A stretch of DNA of 64,000 nt, from positions 1 through 64,000 of the forward strand of contig CACLTL010000002.1 of NCBI GenBank assembly GCA_902609855.1. Direction: 5' to 3'. The notes beneath the pieces were generated by a model. It had not been told where the DNA came from, did no database searches, and saw only the letters and a list, made by a program, of their open reading frames with translations. How positions within the stretch are numbered: position 1 is the stretch's first letter; the number at the start of each line of letters is the position of its first letter. This DNA comes from an uncultured Pelagibacteraceae bacterium. Lineage in GTDB: Bacteria; Pseudomonadota; Alphaproteobacteria; Pelagibacterales; Pelagibacteraceae. A program made the translations under genes and the position numbers. Below, piece by piece: positions 42,978 to 49,846 of this stretch.

Positions 42978-43545
42978 CTTTAACTTTATCGTCTACGCCG
43001 TATGGTTTAAAGTTTCCTTTATTTTCTAATTTAACCGCTTTTGCAGGTATACCAACCATTGTTGCGTTTTCAGGAACATCTTTTACAACAACTGCGTTAG
43101 CTGCAATCCTTGCACATTTTCCTATTATAACAGGGCCGATAATTTGTGCGCCTGAACCTATAACAACTTCATCTCTTATTGTTGGATGTCTTTTTTCATG
43201 GCGCTGTCTTTCGCTATCAATACTTGGTGAGCTTCCACCTAAAGTTACTGCATGATAAATAGTGACATTATCACCAATCTCAGCTGTCTCACCAATTACT
43301 ACGCCCATCCCATGATCAATAAATAAATTCTTACCAATTTTAGCACCCGGATGAATTTCTATTCCCGTAAAAAATCTAGATGTTTGAGAAATAATTCTTG
43401 CGATAAGATGAAAGCCTGCGATTTGAAAAAAATTTGCAATTCTATGGAGTAAAACTGCTTTAACTCCGGGATACGTGAGAATGATACTTAGTATCGATTT
43501 CGCCGCAGGGTCTCTTTTTTGTATAGATTCTAAGTATTCGTTCAT
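42970..43545 (-). CDS. cysE: Serine O-acetyltransferase
   Basis: A 191-residue enzyme with a helical N-terminal region of about 65 residues and a left-handed beta-helix of hexapeptide repeats ([29 protein letters not shown]). The [11 protein letters not shown] and Y-H-A-V-T-L-G-G blocks carry the active-site Asp/His. It acetylates serine for cysteine synthesis. It is the short EpsC-like form rather than the roughly 270-residue E. coli form. It is divergent from the VOC-gshA-gshB unit, which uses the cysteine for glutathione. Confidence 0.92.
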   Translation of the reverse strand: MNEYLESIQKRDPAAKSILSIILTYPGVKAVLLHRIANFFQIAGFHLIARIISQTSRFFTGIEIHPGAKIGKNLFIDHGMGVVIGETAEIGDNVTIYHAVTLGGSSPSIDSERQRHEKRHPTIRDEVVIGSGAQIIGPVIIGKCARIAANAVVVKDVPENATMVGIPAKAVKLENKGNFKPYGVDDKVKDE

Positions 43546-43600
43546 AGTTCATATATAATGACTACTTGTAAAAATTAAAGGAGAATATATATAAAGCTCC

Positions 43601-43996
43601 ATGAGTAATTCATTTCATTTGGCCATCCCAGCAGGGGATCTTGAAAAAGCAGAAGCTTTTTACACAAAAATATTAGGATGCAAAACAGGTAACCGAGAAA
43701 AAGGTAAATGGGTAGATGTTGATTTTTGGGGTAATGAACTCACTTTACACCAAACATCTATGAAACTTCCAAGAGAAAGACATGATGTAGATATGGGAGA
43801 TGTTCCTGTTCCTCATTTTGGAGTTCATTTAAAAAAAGAAGTATATGAAAAAATCAAAGCTAATATTGAGCTTAACAAAATTAAATTTATAGATAGGCCA
43901 TACACGAGATTTAAAGGAACAGAATTTGAGCAAAATACATTTTTTGTAGAAGATCCTAACGGAAATGTATTAGAGCTAAAAACATTTGAGCAATAA
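43601..43996 (+). CDS. VOC family (glyoxalase/bleomycin-resistance fold) protein
   Basis: A 131-residue protein with one VOC domain. H-L-A-I-P-A-G-D-L-E-K-A-E-A-F-Y (residues 5-20) starts the first beta-alpha-beta unit, with H7 a probable metal ligand; F-V-E-D-P-N-G-N-V-L-E-L-K holds a second ligand, E126, near the end. The family includes glyoxalase I and dioxygenases; this member is uncharacterised. It is first in a unit with gshA and gshB, which makes a glutathione-linked reaction an attractive guess. A TATAAT (43554-43559) precedes it. AAGGAG lies 17 bases before the ATG, an unusually long spacing, and GGAG could pair with CTCC just before the ATG. Confidence 0.82.
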   Translation: MSNSFHLAIPAGDLEKAEAFYTKILGCKTGNREKGKWVDVDFWGNELTLHQTSMKLPRERHDVDMGDVPVPHFGVHLKKEVYEKIKANIELNKIKFIDRPYTRFKGTEFEQNTFFVEDPNGNVLELKTFEQ

Positions 43997-45329
43997 TTCA
44001 AAAGCGACCATCGAAAACAAAAGTCAGTTAATTCAATACTTCATAGACGGGATTAAAGAAAACAACAATCAAAGAATTGGTGTTGAACACGAAAAATTTC
44101 TTTTTAATAAGAATGATTTAAAAAGAATTGATTATGAAAAAATAAAAAAAATATTTGAAATCCTTGAAGGTAAAGACTGGGAACTTGAGTATGAGAAAGA
44201 TAAAGTAATAGGTTTAAGAAGAAAAAATCAAAAAATTACCACTGAGCCAGGATTTCAATATGAATTATCGGGCGCTCCTTTTAAAAACATACATTCAGTT
44301 TGTTCAGAAAACAGTTCTCATTTCAATGAATTAAAAGAAGTTTTTAATTCTGTCTCTATTACAACTTCCTCTATTGCATACGATCCTTTTAATAAATTAA
44401 TCGATATCCCTAAAAGTCCTAAAGAGCGTTATAAAATTATGACATCGGAAATGCCAAAAAGTGGCAAACTAAGTTTGGATATGATGTACAAAACTGCAGG
44501 CATTCAGATTAATTATGATTACACATCTGAAGAAGATTTTGAAAAAAAATTTAAAATTGGAAACTATTTAGCACCATTGACTATTGCTCTTTTTGCAAAC
44601 TCTCCATTTAATGAAAACAATCTCTCAGGTTATCTATCTTATAGAGGAAAGGTTTGGCAGGAAACTAACAGAGGTGGGATCATGCCAATTACTTTTGAAA
44701 AAGTTAATTTTGAAAAATATATTGATAATACAATCAATTACCCAATTTTATTTCTTAAAAAAAAAGGAAAATACTTCTCACCTAATGGCCAAACTTTTAA
44801 CGACTTTTTAAATGGTAATTTAAATTTTTTAAAAGGAGAAAAACCAACTTTAGAAGATTTTGAAAATCACTTAGGTACTATTTTTACTGAGATAAGATTA
44901 AAACAAGTAATAGAATTTAGATCTTTAGATACATGTAATTTTGGCTGTATTTGTAACGGCCCATCTTTTTTTACCGGATTAATCTATGGGTCTTTAGATG
45001 AAACTTATGAAATAATTAAAGATTGGAAAAAAGAAGATGTAATGGAAGCATATTTAAACGCGCCTAAACAAGGATTAAATACTTTGCTTCACAATAAAAA
45101 ACTAATTGATTGGGGAAAAATATTTTTAGATTTATCTAAAAAAGGTTTAGAAAAAAGAAATGAGCTTAATAAAAGTGGGAAAAATGAAACGATTTACTTA
45201 AAACATATAGAGGAAATAATTAAAAATAAAAAAACTAGAGCAGAAATGTTGATTGAACAATTCAATAAAACAAAAAACTTAAACTTCTTAGTAAATCATG
45301 ACGAAAATTTTAGCTATTCAGGGTTCTAA
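43986..45329 (+). CDS. gshA: Glutamate-cysteine ligase
   Basis: A 447-residue enzyme of the plant/alphaproteobacterial type, of usual length. R-I-G-V-E-H-E-K-F-L-F (about 32-42) is the ATP/glutamate-site signature of this class; Q-Y-E-L-S-G-A-P, M-M-Y-K-T-A-G-I-Q-I-N-Y-D and E-F-R-S-L-D-T-C follow. It joins glutamate and cysteine in the first step of glutathione synthesis. The start is a TTG at 43986 that overlaps the VOC gene by 11 bases; no ATG or GTG is available before the conserved N-terminal region. It overlaps gshB by 32 bases, so both glutathione enzymes are translationally linked. Confidence 0.92.
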   Translation: MSNNSKATIENKSQLIQYFIDGIKENNNQRIGVEHEKFLFNKNDLKRIDYEKIKKIFEILEGKDWELEYEKDKVIGLRRKNQKITTEPGFQYELSGAPFKNIHSVCSENSSHFNELKEVFNSVSITTSSIAYDPFNKLIDIPKSPKERYKIMTSEMPKSGKLSLDMMYKTAGIQINYDYTSEEDFEKKFKIGNYLAPLTIALFANSPFNENNLSGYLSYRGKVWQETNRGGIMPITFEKVNFEKYIDNTINYPILFLKKKGKYFSPNGQTFNDFLNGNLNFLKGEKPTLEDFENHLGTIFTEIRLKQVIEFRSLDTCNFGCICNGPSFFTGLIYGSLDETYEIIKDWKKEDVMEAYLNAPKQGLNTLLHNKKLIDWGKIFLDLSKKGLEKRNELNKSGKNETIYLKHIEEIIKNKKTRAEMLIEQFNKTKNLNFLVNHDENFSYSGF

Positions 45330-46215
45330 TCTTAAAAAAGTAAAAATTAAAACAGATACGACTATTCTATTAGCGGCAGAGGCACAAAAAAGAGGATATA
45401 AAATATATTATTTTGAACCAGAAAATTTAAGTTTTTTGAATGGTAAAGTTATAGCTTCCTGCAAGCATATAAAAATTCACGATAACAAAAAGAAATTCTA
45501 CTCAACAATTAAGCTTATTAATTTTAACCTAGAAAAATCAAAGATTATACTTATCAGAAATGATCCACCTTTTGATAATCGATACTTATATACAACATTC
45601 TTACTTAATCATATTTCAAAAAAAGTTAAGATAATTAATCATCCATTTGCAGTAAGGAATGTTTCGGAGAAGCTATTCTCTATTAATTTTATGAAGTATA
45701 TGCCTCCTACTTTAATCAGTGAAGATCTTAATGAAATAAGAAGCTTCTTTAAAAAACATAAAGCTGTAGTAGCTAAACCTATCAATGGTTTTAGTGGAAA
45801 TAACGTTATTTTATTTAAGTCATTTAATACTGGTAAAATTAAAAAATTACTTAAATCTCATAATCATTTATTTTTTCAAAAGTTTTTACCCGGGGTTTCT
45901 AAAGGAGATAAAAGAGTTTTTATAATTAAAGGAAAGATTGTAGGTGCTATATCTAGAGTACCTAAAAAGGGAAGTATTTTATCTAACATGAGTAAAGGTG
46001 CTCACGCAAAGTTAACTAAACTTACAAAAAAAGAGATTAAAGCAAGTAAAGATATAGGAAAACTATTAGTCAAAAATAACATATATTTTGCTGGAATTGA
46101 TTTTGTTCAAGAAAAATTAATTGGTGATATTAATGTTACCAGCCCTACTGGCATTGTGGCTTATAAAGAATTATCCGGAATAAACCTTGCAAAATCGTTC
46201 TGGAATAATATTTAA
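45298..46215 (+). CDS. gshB: Glutathione synthase
   Basis: A 305-residue ATP-grasp enzyme. The N-terminus with I-K-T-D-T-T-I-L-L-A-A-E-A-Q-K-R-G matches the substrate domain of GshB; N-H-P-F-A-V-R-N-V-S-E-K (about 117-128), V-A-K-P-I-N-G-F-S-G and I-N-V-T-S-P-T-G mark the ATP-grasp and metal-binding parts. It adds glycine to gamma-glutamylcysteine. Sequence is more diverged and lysine-rich than usual, and slightly shorter than the E. coli enzyme. It ends a VOC-gshA-gshB unit, just before the bhmT promoter. Confidence 0.9.
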   Translation: MTKILAIQGSNLKKVKIKTDTTILLAAEAQKRGYKIYYFEPENLSFLNGKVIASCKHIKIHDNKKKFYSTIKLINFNLEKSKIILIRNDPPFDNRYLYTTFLLNHISKKVKIINHPFAVRNVSEKLFSINFMKYMPPTLISEDLNEIRSFFKKHKAVVAKPINGFSGNNVILFKSFNTGKIKKLLKSHNHLFFQKFLPGVSKGDKRVFIIKGKIVGAISRVPKKGSILSNMSKGAHAKLTKLTKKEIKASKDIGKLLVKNNIYFAGIDFVQEKLIGDINVTSPTGIVAYKELSGINLAKSFWNNI

Positions 46216-46222
46216 TTACCTG

Positions 46223-46252
46223 TTGACAGAGAGATAAAATTTTTGCTATAAG
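46223..46252 (+). promoter_or_regulatory. Promoter of the bhmT-metY unit
   Basis: A perfect -35 box TTGACA (46223-46228) is 18 bases from TATAAG (46247-46252). Transcription would start at about 46258-46260, exactly where the first paired strand of the SAM-II aptamer begins, so the riboswitch forms from the very first bases of the transcript. Confidence 0.75.
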
Positions 46253-46255
46253 CCA

Positions 46256-46309
46256 TTCAGCGCCGAGTTAAGGCAACTTGCGGGCGCTTAATAAATCCAG
46301 CTAAAGCGC
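46256..46309 (+). promoter_or_regulatory. SAM-II riboswitch aptamer
   Basis: Stem P1 is AGCGCC (46259-46264) pairing with GGCGCT (46283-46288). The loop contains GAGTTAAGGCAAC and the 3' tail AATAAATCCAGCTAAAG, which match the conserved loop and tail of the SAM-II family that form its pseudoknot. The tail GCTAAAGCG (46300-46308) is also perfectly complementary to bases in the downstream terminator hairpin, giving a clear SAM-controlled transcription switch. Confidence 0.9.
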
Positions 46310-46322
46310 AAAAGTCTTCAGA

Positions 46323-46350
46323 CCACCGCTTTAGCCGGTGGTTTTTTTTT
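46323..46350 (+). terminator. SAM-II-controlled intrinsic terminator
   Basis: CCACCG (46323-46328) and CGGTGG (46336-46341) form the stem, the loop is CTTTAGC, and nine T follow. The segment CGCTTTAGC (46327-46335) can pair instead with GCTAAAGCG in the aptamer tail, which breaks the terminator. With SAM bound the tail is occupied, and the terminator forms. Confidence 0.9.
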
Positions 46351-46368
46351 GGAATAATCTAAAATTAA

Positions 46369-46424
46369 ACCGGGTATTTGAACCATATTGTACACCTGGC
46401 ATATGCCGAAGTACTAAAAAGGAG
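46369..46424 (+). promoter_or_regulatory. SAM-V riboswitch aptamer
   Basis: P1 is CCGGGT (46370-46375) with ACCTGG (46394-46399), including one G-U pair. GTAC (46390-46393) in the loop can pair with GTAC (46411-46414) in the tail as the pseudoknot, and GGCATATGCC makes a small extra hairpin. The tail CTAAAAAGGAG ends in the ribosome-binding site AAGGAG (46419-46424). This fits the SAM-V family of marine bacteria, which hides the ribosome-binding site when SAM is bound. The next start codon, six bases away, belongs to a 21-codon leader ORF, not directly to bhmT. Confidence 0.85.
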
Positions 46425-46430
46425 AAGTAG

Positions 46431-46496
46431 ATGAAATCAATAAACTCCCTCAACCGATTTCATCTCTCTCCGGTTAATTGGAGAGAACATGAGTAA
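46431..46496 (+). CDS. 21-residue leader peptide ORF before bhmT
   Basis: An ATG six bases after AAGGAG opens a frame M-K-S-I-N-S-L-N-R-F-H-L-S-P-V-N-W-R-E-H-E, ending in TAA at 46494-46496. It runs through the hairpin that hides the bhmT ribosome-binding site and its stop lies just past the bhmT ATG (46489-46491), in a different frame. The position between the SAM-V-controlled ribosome-binding site and bhmT suggests the peptide is made to couple translation; the peptide itself may have no function. No other gene starts close enough to use the AAGGAG. Confidence 0.7.
   Translation: MKSINSLNRFHLSPVNWREHE
46465..46486 (+). promoter_or_regulatory. Hairpin over the bhmT ribosome-binding site
   Basis: TCTCTCC (46465-46471) pairs perfectly with GGAGAGA (46480-46486), and two G-U pairs can extend it inward to a TTAA loop. 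The right arm contains GGAG, the bhmT ribosome-binding site five bases before its ATG. Ribosomes translating the leader ORF would open this stem. Confidence 0.7.
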
Positions 46497-47547
46497 TATT
46501 TTATTAGAAACATTAAAGAATAAACCTTTAATTTGTGCTGAAGGTTATTTATTTGAAATGGAGCGAAGAGGTTATTTAACTTCTGGTGAATTTGTTCCTG
46601 AAGTAGCACTAGAGCATCCTGAAGTTTTAGAAAATCTTCATAAAGAATTTCAACATGCAGGCTCAAATATAGTTCAAGCTTTTACTTACAATGGTCATAG
46701 AGAGAAAATGAAAGTGATTAATAAAGAGCATTTACTTGAACCTTTAAATAAAGCTGCTTTAAGAATTGCTAGAAAATGTGCTGACAATCCACCAAAAGGT
46801 TTAGGTGTTAGCTTAATGGCAGGAAACATTTCTAACAGTAATATTTGGGAAGAAAATAATCCAAGAGTACAAGCAGAAGTAAAAAGTATGTTCGCTGAAA
46901 TGGTTCAATGGGCAAAAGAAGAAAGAGCTGATTTTATTATTGGTGAAACTTTTTACTACGCTGAAGAAGCTTTTGCTGCCCTAGAAACAATTAAAAAATC
47001 TGGTTTACCATCTGTAATTACTATTTCGCCGATGGGTGAAAATAAAATGAGAGACGGTTATACTATCCTTGAAACATGTAAGAAGTTAGAAGAACTTGGT
47101 GCTGATGTTGTTGGTCTAAATTGTTTTAGAGGACCAGCTACAATGCTACCTTATATTAAAGAAATTAGAAAAGAACTTAAATGTCATGTTGCCGCTTTAC
47201 CAGTTCCTTACAGAACAACAGAACAGCACCCAACATTTTTTAATCTTCCAGATAATAATGGATGTAATTGTCCATCTCCTCATGGCAGAACTTTCCCTAC
47301 TGCTATGGATCCATTGCAATGCAATAGATACGAGATTGGAAATTTCGCAAAAGAAGTATTTGATCTAGGAGTCAAATATATCGGTGTTTGCTGCGGAGCA
47401 AGCCCAATGCATATACGTGAGGTTGCAGAAGCGATTGGCTTGAGAGTACCAGCGAGCAGATTTAGGGAAAATATGAGTAAACATTTCATGTATGGTTCGG
47501 ATAAAAAAATACCAAAACACATGAAAGAATATGGAAACGTAGCGTAA
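46489..47547 (+). CDS. bhmT: Betaine-homocysteine S-methyltransferase family protein
   Basis: A 352-residue zinc-dependent homocysteine methyltransferase. Zinc cysteines are C212 in G-L-N-C-F-R-G-P and C301/C302 in I-G-V-C-C-G-A-S-P. I-C-A-E-G-Y-L-F-E near residue 15 and F-T-Y-N-G-H at 65-70 fit the homocysteine methyltransferase fold. It makes methionine from homocysteine, most likely with glycine betaine as methyl donor; other methylated donors cannot be excluded. Control is multi-layered: SAM-II attenuation, SAM-V at the leader ORF, and a hairpin over its own ribosome-binding site. It is followed by a tiny ORF and metY, the other methionine-pathway gene. Confidence 0.9.
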   Translation: MSNILLETLKNKPLICAEGYLFEMERRGYLTSGEFVPEVALEHPEVLENLHKEFQHAGSNIVQAFTYNGHREKMKVINKEHLLEPLNKAALRIARKCADNPPKGLGVSLMAGNISNSNIWEENNPRVQAEVKSMFAEMVQWAKEERADFIIGETFYYAEEAFAALETIKKSGLPSVITISPMGENKMRDGYTILETCKKLEELGADVVGLNCFRGPATMLPYIKEIRKELKCHVAALPVPYRTTEQHPTFFNLPDNNGCNCPSPHGRTFPTAMDPLQCNRYEIGNFAKEVFDLGVKYIGVCCGASPMHIREVAEAIGLRVPASRFRENMSKHFMYGSDKKIPKHMKEYGNVA

Positions 47548-47560
47548 GGAGGCTATAATA

Positions 47561-47611
47561 ATGAAAAAAGAAACGACAAGAGAAACAGTAAGGGGGAAAA
47601 TCAATGGCTGA
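47561..47611 (+). CDS. 16-residue leader ORF overlapping the metY start
   Basis: A strong AAGGAGG (47546-47552) is followed after eight bases by an ATG opening M-K-K-E-T-T-R-E-T-V-R-G-K-I-N-G and TGA at 47609-47611. The last codons cover the metY ribosome-binding site AGGGGG and its ATG (47604-47606) in another frame. The best Shine-Dalgarno sequence in this gap belongs to this ORF, not to metY. It could couple metY translation to ribosomes arriving from upstream; the lysine-rich peptide probably has no function of its own. Confidence 0.55.
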   Translation: MKKETTRETVRGKING

Positions 47612-48896
47612 TTTTAAACATCCGGAAACTATAGGCTTACATGGTAGTGATTACAGAGCTGATCCTACTACTACAGCTGTAGCAGTTCCAATTTATCAAA
47701 CAACTTCTTACCAATTTAAAAATGCAGAACACGCTGCAAATTTATTTGGTCTAAAGGAATTTGGTAATATTTATACACGTATCATGAACCCAACGGTTGA
47801 TGTACTAGAGAAAAGAGTTGCAGCACTTGAAGGTGGTGTAGCTGCATTAGCAGTAGGTTCGGGTCAGGCAGCATCAGCAATGTGCATTCAAAACTTAGCA
47901 CAGGCTGGAGACAATATAGTTGCTTCAACTGACTTGTACGGGGGTACAGTAAACTTATTCAAAAATACTTTAAGACAACAAGGTATTGAAGTTAGATTTG
48001 CAGATCCTGCTGATCCTAAAAACTTTGAAAAAGTTACTGATGATAAAACAAGAGCTTACTACGGTGAGTCTTGTCCAAATCCTTATCTTCGTGTGTTCCC
48101 AATCAAAGAGGTTTCAGATATCGGTAGAAAAAAAGGTATTCCTTTAATCATCGATAACACAGCTTCACCAGTAATTTGTAAACCTTTAGCTCATGGAGCT
48201 GCAATCGTAATGCATTCTTTGACTAAATATATTGGTGGTCACGGGACTTCAATTGGTGGAATAATTGTTGATGGTGGAAACTTTGACTGGATTAAAGACA
48301 GAAAAAGACAACCGTTAATAAATGAACCTGATCAAAGTTATGGTGGTGCAATATGGGCAGATGCAGTTCCTCAATTAACAGGAGCTAACATTCCTTTTGT
48401 AATCAGAGCTAGAGTGGTTTTATTGAGAGACTTAGGTGCTCCTTTAAGTCCATTTAATGCTTTCCAAATTATTCAAGGTTTGGAAACAGTTGCTCTTAGA
48501 ATGAAACAACACTGCAGTAATGCAGAAAAAGTAGTTTCGTTCTTGGAGACGCAAAAGAAAGTTAAGAATGTAATCTACCCTACTAATCACCAAGGTGAGA
48601 TTAAAGAAAGAGCTAAAAAATATATGCAAGGTGGATACGGTTCTTTAGTTGGAATGGATGTAGGCACAAAAGAAGCTGGTGCTAAATTCATCGATAACTT
48701 AAAGATGTTATATCACGTTGCTAATATTGGTGATGCTAGAAGTTTAGCAATTCACCCGGCTACTACAACGCACAGTCAATTAGATGATGCAGCGTTAGCA
48801 GCAGCAGGTGTAACGCCAGGCTACGTAAGACTGTCAATTGGTATTGAACATCCTGATGATATCATTGCAGACATTAAGCAAGCTTTAGCTGCTTAA
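47604..48896 (+). CDS. metY: O-acetylhomoserine sulfhydrylase
   Basis: A 430-residue PLP enzyme of the Cys/Met metabolism family, of the long MetY type. The PLP lysine is K208 in M-H-S-L-T-K-Y-I-G-G-H-G. G-L-H-G-S-D-Y-R-A-D-P-T-T-T-A-V-A-V-P-I-Y-Q-T-T at the start and A-T-T-T-H-S-Q-L near the end are family motifs. It makes homocysteine from O-acetylhomoserine and sulfide, feeding BhmT directly upstream. It shares the SAM-controlled transcript and uses a tiny overlapping leader ORF. It is followed by a long hairpin and a rhodanese gene. Confidence 0.94.
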   Translation: MADFKHPETIGLHGSDYRADPTTTAVAVPIYQTTSYQFKNAEHAANLFGLKEFGNIYTRIMNPTVDVLEKRVAALEGGVAALAVGSGQAASAMCIQNLAQAGDNIVASTDLYGGTVNLFKNTLRQQGIEVRFADPADPKNFEKVTDDKTRAYYGESCPNPYLRVFPIKEVSDIGRKKGIPLIIDNTASPVICKPLAHGAAIVMHSLTKYIGGHGTSIGGIIVDGGNFDWIKDRKRQPLINEPDQSYGGAIWADAVPQLTGANIPFVIRARVVLLRDLGAPLSPFNAFQIIQGLETVALRMKQHCSNAEKVVSFLETQKKVKNVIYPTNHQGEIKERAKKYMQGGYGSLVGMDVGTKEAGAKFIDNLKMLYHVANIGDARSLAIHPATTTHSQLDDAALAAAGVTPGYVRLSIGIEHPDDIIADIKQALAA

Positions 48897-48906
48897 CATT
48901 TGATTT

Positions 48907-48937
48907 AGTGGTCCCAATTATTTATATTGGGGCCACT
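48907..48937 (+). repeat. Long hairpin between metY and rhodanese gene
   Basis: AGTGGTCCCAAT (48907-48918) pairs with ATTGGGGCCACT (48926-48937) over 12 positions with a single T-G wobble, around a 7-base loop. No T-run follows, so it is a poor terminator. It ends two bases before the rhodanese ATG and contains the only G-rich stretch that could serve as ribosome-binding site. Confidence 0.75.
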
Positions 48938-48939
48938 CA

Positions 48940-49308
48940 ATGATCAAACAAATCAAATCATCAGAAATAAAAAAATTTGTAGAGAGCAATCCAAATACTA
49001 TTTTACTAGATGTTCGAACAGAGGACGAATGGAATACAGTTGGTAAACCCGATACAAAAGATCTTGGTATTAAATCATTCTTTATCACAATCTCACAAGA
49101 CCCAAGTTTTTTAGAAAGTGTTAAAAAAAATATTGATAAGAAAAAACAAGTACTAGTAATGTGTGCTGCAGGTGGTAGATCAATTATTGCTGCCAATCTT
49201 TTAGCAAAAGAAGGTTACAATACTTTAAATGTTTCTGATGGATTTAGTGGAAATGGTCAAGATCCTGGTTGGAAGAACTTAGGATTACCTTCTATTATAG
49301 ATAATTGA
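48940..49308 (+). CDS. Rhodanese-like domain protein
   Basis: A 122-residue single rhodanese domain. I-L-L-D-V-R-T-E-D-E-W (21-31) and the active-site loop V-M-C-A-A-G-G-R-S with C75 are the family marks. Such proteins carry persulfide sulfur or act in sulfide handling; following metY, a role in sulfur delivery is plausible. It is 43 bases downstream of metY behind a long hairpin that may limit its translation. Its 3' end overlaps the convergent lipoprotein gene by 24 bases. Confidence 0.88.
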   Translation: MIKQIKSSEIKKFVESNPNTILLDVRTEDEWNTVGKPDTKDLGIKSFFITISQDPSFLESVKKNIDKKKQVLVMCAAGGRSIIAANLLAKEGYNTLNVSDGFSGNGQDPGWKNLGLPSIIDN

Positions 49309-49713
49309 TTTTTTAGCTATATCTTCGATAAGAGATGTTTTTTTTATTTTAGCTTGTATTGAAACAGCAATCTCTTTTGGATATTTTTTTACTATTTCGG
49401 ATGACTTTTTCTTTAGTGCAGTATTGGTTAATGATATTTGTTTTTTTACAATTGTGCAAAATTCAGACCTTGTTCTTTCAATAGAGGAAACACAAGTTTC
49501 TCGCTTTTTCTCAGGATTTACACTGTCTGCATATGCAACAGCGTGCTCTAAGGGAGTTTTTCCTGTTTGTTTTTTTACTCCGTAACTAACTGCTGAATTA
49601 AGAGAAGATTGTAATATTTTTCCGTTAGATGTACTTGTGCCGAGTAATGCTAAAGACTCAGCGCACCCATTAAGTAAGAAAATCGTTGATAATAAAACCA
49701 ATATTTTTTTCAT
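49285..49713 (-). CDS. Small lipoprotein, paralogue A
   Basis: A 142-residue protein with a lipobox L-L-N-G-C (Cys17) followed by A-E-S-L-A-L-L-G. The core V-K-K-Q-T-G-K-T-P-L-E-H-A-V-A-Y-A-D-S-V-N-P-E-K-K is shared with the next gene upstream, as is the spacing of two later cysteines in T-C-V and F-C-T-I-V-K-K-Q. I chose the start at 49711-49713 because it aligns with the paralogue; an ATG nine codons earlier is possible. I recognise no domain family. The tail is lysine-rich and helical. It has its own promoter with an inverted repeat over the -35 box. Confidence 0.6.
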   Translation of the reverse strand: MKKILVLLSTIFLLNGCAESLALLGTSTSNGKILQSSLNSAVSYGVKKQTGKTPLEHAVAYADSVNPEKKRETCVSSIERTRSEFCTIVKKQISLTNTALKKKSSEIVKKYPKEIAVSIQAKIKKTSLIEDIAKKSIIYNRR

Positions 49714-49782
49714 GTTTGAAATTTGTTTTAATTGGTTCATAGCTGCTTCATCTTTAATTAAAAGTTAATTATTAGATCATAA

Positions 49783-49811
49783 ATTTTATTAACACAACCT
49801 AAGGTTGTCAA
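49783..49811 (-). promoter_or_regulatory. Promoter of lipoprotein A with overlapping inverted repeat
   Basis: On the reverse strand TTGACA (49811-49806) is 17 bases from TAAAAT (49788-49783), a near-consensus promoter. ACAACC-TAA-GGTTGT (49794-49808) is a perfect 6-bp inverted repeat that overlaps the -35 box and could bind a regulator. Confidence 0.65.
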
Positions 49812-49846
49812 AATCTTTTATTGGTATTGGGATTTTGTATAAAATT

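Noticed and set aside
42815-43255. 146-codon plus-strand reading frame across msrB and cysE
   Set aside because: It runs opposite two clear enzyme genes and has no recognisable domain or ribosome-binding site.
49714-49740. Earlier ATG at 49740 as start of lipoprotein A
   Set aside because: It would add nine residues before the lipoprotein signal peptide; the start at 49713 lines up with the paralogue's M-K-K-I-L.
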